25,308 nt of DNA from Tubiluchus corallicola (Eukaryota; Priapulida; Priapulimorpha; Priapulimorphida; Tubiluchidae), in assembly GCA_030141605.1 (NCBI GenBank), contig JAQGDQ010001793.1:1-25308 (forward strand), in the 5' to 3' direction. The notes beneath the pieces were generated by a model that made no database searches, had not been told where the DNA came from, and saw nothing but the letters and a program-made list of their open reading frames with translations. The position numbers and the translations under genes were made by a program. Numbering within the stretch: position 1 is the stretch's first letter; the number at the start of each line of letters is the position of its first letter. Shown in pieces: positions 20,274 to 25,308 of the stretch.

Positions 20274-21165
20274 GTGATTTTGGATGATTGACAGTCGTGA
20301 GTAATTCTAAACGATTGACAGTTGTGAGTAATTCTAAATGACTGACTGTTGTGAGTAATTCTAAATGACTGACAGTTGTGAGTAATTCTAAATGATTGAC
20401 AATGGTAAGTAATTCTGAATGATTGAGAGTTGAGAGTAATTGTAAATGTTTGACAATTGTGAGTAATTCTAAGTGATTGACAGTTGTGAGTAATTCTAAA
20501 AGATTGACAGTTGTGAGTAGTTCTAAATATTGACAATGTCGAGTAATTCTAAACGATTGACTGTTGTGAGTAATTCTAAAAGATTGACAGTTGTGAGTAA
20601 TTCTAAATGACTGACAGTTGTGAGTAATTCTGAATGATTCACTGCTTGTGAGTAATTCTAAGTGACTGACAAATGTGAGTAATTCTAAATGATTGACTGT
20701 TGTGAGTAATTCTAAATGACTGACAGCTGTGAGTAATTCTAAATGATTGAGAGTTGAGAGTAATTCTAAATGATTGACAATGTGAGTAATTCTAAATGTT
20801 TGGCAGTTGTGAGTAATTCTAAATGATTGTCAGTTGTGAGTAATTCTAAATGATTGTCAGTTGTGAGTAATTCTAAATGATTGACTGTTGTGAGTAATTC
20901 TAAATGATTGACTGTTGTGAGTAATTCTAAAAGATTGACTGTTGTGAGTAATTCTAAATGATTTACTGCTTGTGAGTAAGTTTAAATGATTGACTGCTTG
21001 TGAGTAATTCTAAATGCTTGTCAGTTGTGAGTAATTCTAAATGCTTGTCAGTTGTGAGTAATTCTTAAATGACTGACAGTTGTGAGTTATTGTAAATGAC
21101 TGACAAATGTGAGTAATTCTAAATGATTTCTAAACGATTGACTGTTGTGAGTAAGTTTAAATCAG
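20274..21165 (+). repeat. 27-bp minisatellite with GTGAGTAA core, upstream of the GPCR exon
   Basis: About 33 units with consensus ACAGTTGTGAGTAATTCTAA plus ATGATTG. Positions vary at ACAG/ACTG/TCAG and in the last seven bases, while TGTGAGTAATTCTAA is the most constant part. It is related in sequence and period to 23930-25308. Confidence 0.95.
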
Positions 21166-21418
21166 TGAGAGTCACAAGTGATTCAGAATGTTATTACAGT
21201 CAACTGCAATTATAGCTGCTTTGCCTGTGATGTTCTGATGTTCGGGTATTTGTCTATTTGTCCTTCCTCCTAACTAACGATGCGCCACACCGAGTGACAG
21301 ATGAATCTGCGCGCATCAGGTGAATCCAAACTAATGACCAGGTAAACTCAGGTAAATACCTACCTGCAAGACGCAAAGAAGCCACAACAATAAATATAAT
21401 CACGGCTAACCCAACGCC

Positions 21419-21714
21419 ATGAACTGTTCTCATTCAACAAACATTTACGAGCAATTCAACAACAGCATCAGCGCGGACGACGACAGCGACAATGTCGTCA
21501 TCATCACTAGCACCGCGGACGTGGTTTTCAGAGCGGGATTTTGTGTTCTCGTCGGGTTGGTGGCGTTTTTTGGGAACCTCCTCCTCGTCTGCAGCATCTG
21601 GAAAGTTAGGGTGTTGAGAAACCCCTCCAACATGTTGGTCATCTCTTTTGCTTTTGCAGACATTCTTGTGGCCATGGTGAACATGCCTTTCAGCGTCATA
21701 GCTATAATTAGAGG
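21419..21714 (+). CDS. Rhodopsin-family (class A) GPCR, 5' coding exon (residues 1-98)
   Basis: This exon encodes the extracellular N-terminus, TM1 and TM2 of a seven-transmembrane receptor at the plasma membrane. The N-terminus is short and acidic with sequons at Asn2 and Asn14 and no signal peptide. TM1 (about 36-61) contains FFGNLLLV with Asn53 as the conserved N1.50. The first intracellular loop, KVRVLRNPSNML, has the class A LR.PSN pattern. TM2 (about 71-96) has FAFADILVA with Asp81 as D2.50, followed by MP at 89-90. The exon ends at AGAGG|GTGAGT in phase 2 near the end of TM2. ATG context is GCCATGA. A possible acceptor for a first exon part is CGAGTGACAG at 21300. TM3 to TM7 are not in the window. 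The pattern resembles melatonin/opsin-like and amine-like receptors, but the ligand cannot be inferred. Confidence 0.87.
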
Positions 21715-22280
21715 GTGAGTCATAAAACTTTCATTGTGCAGGTTGAGTGAAAATATTGTTACTACTACAATACTGTACGAATGAAAAAGTATTCACAGTA
21801 CTGGGTGAGTCAAAAACCAATTCAGTACTGGGTGAGTCAAAAAGCTATTTCAGTACTGGGTGAGTCAAAAAGCTATTTCAGTACTGGGTGAGTCAAAAAG
21901 CTATTTTAGTACTGGGTAGGTCAGAAGGCTATTTCAGTATTGGGTGAGTCAAAAAGCTATTTCAGTGCTGGGTGAGTCAAAAAGCTATTTCAGTACTGGG
22001 TGAGTCAAAAAGCTATTTCAGTACTGGGTGAGTCAAAAAGCAATTTCACTACTGGGTAGGTCAAAAACATTTACAGTACTGGGTGAGTCAAAAGCTATTT
22101 CAGTACTGGTTGAGTCAAAAAGCTATTTCAGTACTGGGTGAGTCAAAAAGTTATTTTAGTACTGGTTGAGTCAAAAAGCTGTCTTGTACTGGGAGAGTCA
22201 AAAAGCTATTTCAGTACTGGGTGAAGCAAAAGGCTATTTCAGTACTGGGTGAGTCAAAAACATTTACAGTACTAATGGTT
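21715..22280 (+). repeat. 28-bp minisatellite at the start of the GPCR intron, copying the splice donor
   Basis: The intron begins GTGAGTCAT, preceded by GAGG. From about 21797 there are some 17 units of 28 bases (CAGTACTGGGTGAGTCAAAA plus AGCTATTT). The real junction reads GGGTGAGTCATAAAA and the units read GGGTGAGTCAAAAA. Eleven units keep GGGTGAGTC exactly. A looser intermediate (CAGGTTGAGTGAAAA near 21738) bridges the donor and the array. Confidence 0.93.
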
Positions 22281-22289
22281 TATTAACTG

Positions 22290-23535
22290 TATGTATCGAA
22301 CACAGTACATTTTGTATACTATAGTATTTACTGTAGCTTTATTGTAATATTTAGTATAGCTTTATTGTAGTATTTACTAGAGCTTTATTGTAGTATTTTT
22401 CTACTGCTTTATTGTAGTATTTTACTATAGCTTTATTGTAGTATTTTACTATAGCTTTGTTGTAGTTTTTAAGTACAGTTTTATAGTAATATTTAGTGTA
22501 GTATTTACTATGCTTTATTGTAATATTTAGTATAGCTTTATAGTAGTATTTTACTATAGCTTTATCGTAGTATTTCAGTATAGTTTTATTGTAATATTTA
22601 GTATAGCTTTATTGTACTATTTTACTGTGGTTTTATTGTAGTATTTGGTGTAGTTTCATTGTAGTATTTAGTATAGCTTTGTTGTAGTATTTAGAATAGC
22701 TTTTTTGTAGTATTAAGCCTAGCTTTACTGTAGCATTTAGTATAACTTTATTGTAGAATTTGGTACAGCTTTGTTGTTGCATTTAGTAAAGCTTTATTGT
22801 AGCATTTAGTAAAGCTTTGTTGTAGTATCTTAGCGAAGCTTTATTGTAGTAACTTACTACAATAGTTGCTGTAATTTACTGTTGCAGTAACCTGTACATT
22901 AGTCTATTATTTTAGTGTAGTTTTCATTGCAGTATTTTAGTATAGCTTTTTGTAGTACTTAGTATAGCTTTGTTGTAGTATTTAGTATAGCTTTGTTGTA
23001 GCATTTAGTGAATGCTCTTTTGTAGTATTTTAGCGAAGCATTATTGTAGTATCTTGCTTGCTGTTACTGTAACCTGAACATTAGTCTAGTATTTTAGTGT
23101 AGCTTTCATTGCAGCGTTTTAGTATAGCTTTGTTGTAATATTTAGTGTAGCTTTGTTGTAGTATTTAATATAGCACTGTTGTAGTATTAAGCATAGCTTT
23201 ATTGTAGCACTTAGTATAGTTTTCAAGCATGGCTTTACTGTAGCATTTAGTATAGCTTTATTGTAATATTTTAGTACATCTTTATTGTAGCATTTAGTAT
23301 AGCTTTGATGTAGTACTTAGTAAAGCTTTATTGTAGCATTTAGTATAGCTTTGATGTAGTACTTAGTAAAGCTTTGTTGTAGTATTTAGTATAGCTTTAT
23401 TGTAATATTTTAGTATAGCTTTATTGTAATATTTTAGTATAGCTTTATTGTAATATTTTAGTATAGCTTTATTGTAACATTTTAGTATAGCTTTATTGTA
23501 GCATTTTAGTATAGCTTTATTGTAATATTTTAATG
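22290..23535. repeat. AT-rich minisatellite of about 23 bp (TATAGCTTTATTGTAGTATTT)
   Basis: Roughly 50 units of 21-25 bases with variable joints, more homogeneous at the right end (23390-23530). It occupies most of the visible GPCR intron. It shares no clear word with the GTGAGT arrays. Confidence 0.93.
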
Positions 23536-23929
23536 ATGTGTAATGAAAATATGTTTTTATCTTTTTATATGTCAAATTTTACATCGCAACTCTGTCCTGA
23601 ACTTCTCTGACCAGGTAAATGAATCTAATACGATCGCTAGCAGCATCCTCGCATATTAGGAAATTACTAATCTGCAACACGATCCTAATCATTTATAGAC
23701 AAGCGTGCCATCACGATAACATGAAATAACAAGTTTTTATGACACTAATGCCTTTTGCTTTTTATAGCCATCAAAACAACTTTAATTTTCTTCATAACCT
23801 GTTCAGAGAAATCTTCCTAATAAAACCCAGTCACGTCATAAATACAACAGAAAACAGAGTAGCATAGTGTGGTTAGTATGTCCACTGAAATGTAGACGTG
23901 TTATTATGGTGATTCTGAACTACTGTCAG
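23536..23929. other. Intron sequence between two arrays, no exon found
   Basis: I looked for a TM3 exon (Cys, then D/E-R-Y) on the plus strand and saw none. No mobile-element ends are recognised. Confidence 0.6.
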
Positions 23930-25308
23930 CTGCAAGTGAGTCTGAATTATTGACAGTTGTGAGTGATTCTGAAATATTAGCAGTTGTGAGTGATTGTGAA
24001 TTATTGACAAATGCGAGTGACTCTGATTTATTGACACTTGTGAGTGTTTCTGATTTATTGACAGTTGTGAGTGTTTCTGATTTATTGACACTTGTGAGTG
24101 TTTCTGATTTATTGACAGTTGTGAGTGATTGTGAATTATTGACAAATGCGAGTGACTCTGATTTATTGACAGTTGTGAGTGTTTCTGATTTATTGACAGT
24201 TGTGAGTGTTTCTGATTTATTGACACTTGTGAGTGTTTCTGATTTATTGACAGTTGTGAGTGATTGTGAATTATTGACAAATGCGAGTGACTCTGATTTA
24301 TTGACACTTGTGAGTGTTTCTGATTTATTGACAGTTGTGAGTGTTTCTGATTTATTGACACTTGTGAGTGTTTCTGATTTATTGACAGTTGTGAGTGCTT
24401 CTGAATTACTGACAGTTGTGAGTGATTCTGATTTATTGACAGTTGTGAGTGCTTCTGATTTACTGACAGTTATGAGTGACTCTGATTTACTGACAGTTGT
24501 GAGTGATTCTGATTTATTGACAGTTGTGAGTGCTTCTGATTTATTGACAGTTGTGAGTGACTCTGAATTACCTACAGTTGTGAGTGACTCTGATTTACTG
24601 ACAGTTGTGAGTGATTCTGATTTATTGACAGTTGTGAGTGACTCTGATTTACTGACAGTTGTGAGTGACTCTGATTTACTGACAGTTGTGAGTGATTCTG
24701 ATTTATTGACAGTTGTGAGTGATTCTGATTTATTGACAGTTGTGAGTGATTCTGATTTATTGACAGTTGTGAGTGATTCTGATTTACTGACAGTTGTGAG
24801 TGACTCTGATTTACCTACAGTTGTGAATGATTCTGAATTACTGACAGTTGTGAGTGATTCTGATTTATTGACAGTTGTGAGTGATTCTGAATTACTGACA
24901 GTTGTGAGTGGTTCTGAATTACTGGCAGTTGCAAGTGATTTTGAATTACTGACAGTTGCGAGTGATTCTGAATTGCTGACAGTTGTGAGTGATTCTGATT
25001 TATTGACAGTTGTGAGTGATTCTGATTTATTGACAGTTGTGACTGATTGTGATTTACTGACAGTTGTGAGTGACTCTGATTTACTGACAGTTGTGAATGA
25101 TTCTGAATTACTGACAGTTGTGAGTGATTCTGATTTATTGACAGTTGTGAGTGATTCTGAATTACTGACAGTTGTGAGTGGTTCTGAATTACTGGCAGTT
25201 GCAAGTGATTTTGAATTACTGACAGTTGCGAGTGATTCTGAATTGCTGACAGTTGTGAGTGATTCTGATTTATTGACAGTTGTGAGTGATTCTGATTTAT
25301 TGACAGTT
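23930..25308 (+). repeat. 27-bp minisatellite with GTGAGTGA core, running off the right edge
   Basis: At least 50 units with consensus ACAGTTGTGAGTGATTCTGA plus TTTATTG. Higher-order structure is visible. A five-unit block (135 bases) marked by AAATGCGAGTGACTCTG recurs at about 24008, 24143 and 24278. A ten-unit block (270 bases) marked by GTGAGTGGTTCTGAATT recurs at 24904 and 25174. The unit is a close relative of the array at 20274-21165. Confidence 0.95.

Noticed and set aside
20234-25204. Minus-strand frames rich in Ser-Ile-Asn-Gln-His repeats (20234-20536, 23873-24361, 24815-25204)
   Set aside because: The 27-bp period gives 9-residue repeats automatically; no flanking gene structure. 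They belong to the minisatellites.

Overview
Organism: this is nuclear DNA of a multicellular animal, most likely an invertebrate. It has two spliced vertebrate-style genes with consensus GT..AG junctions, long AT-rich introns, several families of non-LTR retrotransposon (LINE) ends, piggyBac-like and hAT-like miniature transposons, and a very heavy load of microsatellites and minisatellites. I see no prokaryotic operon, CRISPR array or phage gene. The species cannot be named from the sequence. Long minisatellite-filled introns and the GT31 and GPCR genes would fit a lancelet, mollusc or other marine invertebrate, but that is inference.

Layout. (1) 1-9848: a very large inverted repeat. Its arms (1-3146 and 6987-9848) look nearly identical by eye and surround a loop of about 3.8 kb. 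The loop carries the first coding exon (4244-5234) of a family-31 glycosyltransferase. The left arm was later hit by a LINE (2412-2989). A second LINE copy, itself split by a piggyBac-like MITE, lies just inside it (3147-4050). (2) 5235-14231: the roughly 9 kb intron of that gene. It holds a hAT-like MITE, the right arm of the inverted repeat, an 11-unit 71-bp tandem array, a second piggyBac-like MITE, a CpG-rich promoter-like patch, a short LINE-derived element with target-site duplication, a 15-bp minisatellite and a tRNA-like pol III unit. (3) 14232-14737: the second coding exon, which joins in frame to give a 498-residue type II membrane protein. (4) 14738-19920: a repeat-rich spacer with a tandem triplication of the exon end, a LINE reverse-transcriptase tail, a third piggyBac-like MITE, a hAT-like MITE with an internal 41-bp minisatellite, and a composite (GAT)n minisatellite whose core is a fragment of LINE protein. 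It ends with a dispersed repeat carrying a LINE at the same site as in the copy near 7.3 kb. (5) 19921-25308: the 5' part of a rhodopsin-family (class A) GPCR gene. One exon (21419-21714) covers the N-terminus, TM1 and TM2. It lies between 27-bp, 28-bp and roughly 23-bp minisatellites, three of which contain a GTGAGT core that looks like a splice donor.

The two real genes have no evident functional link. The strongest unusual signals are the intronic minisatellites that copy the adjacent GPCR splice donor, the large palindrome enclosing the GT31 first exon, the minisatellite-coded stem of the GT31 protein with its apparent loss of the usual acidic Glu-Asp motif, and a 0.5-kb LINE-derived family with a fixed 5' end. 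I found no convincing new multi-gene system. The novelty lies in repeat and gene architecture.
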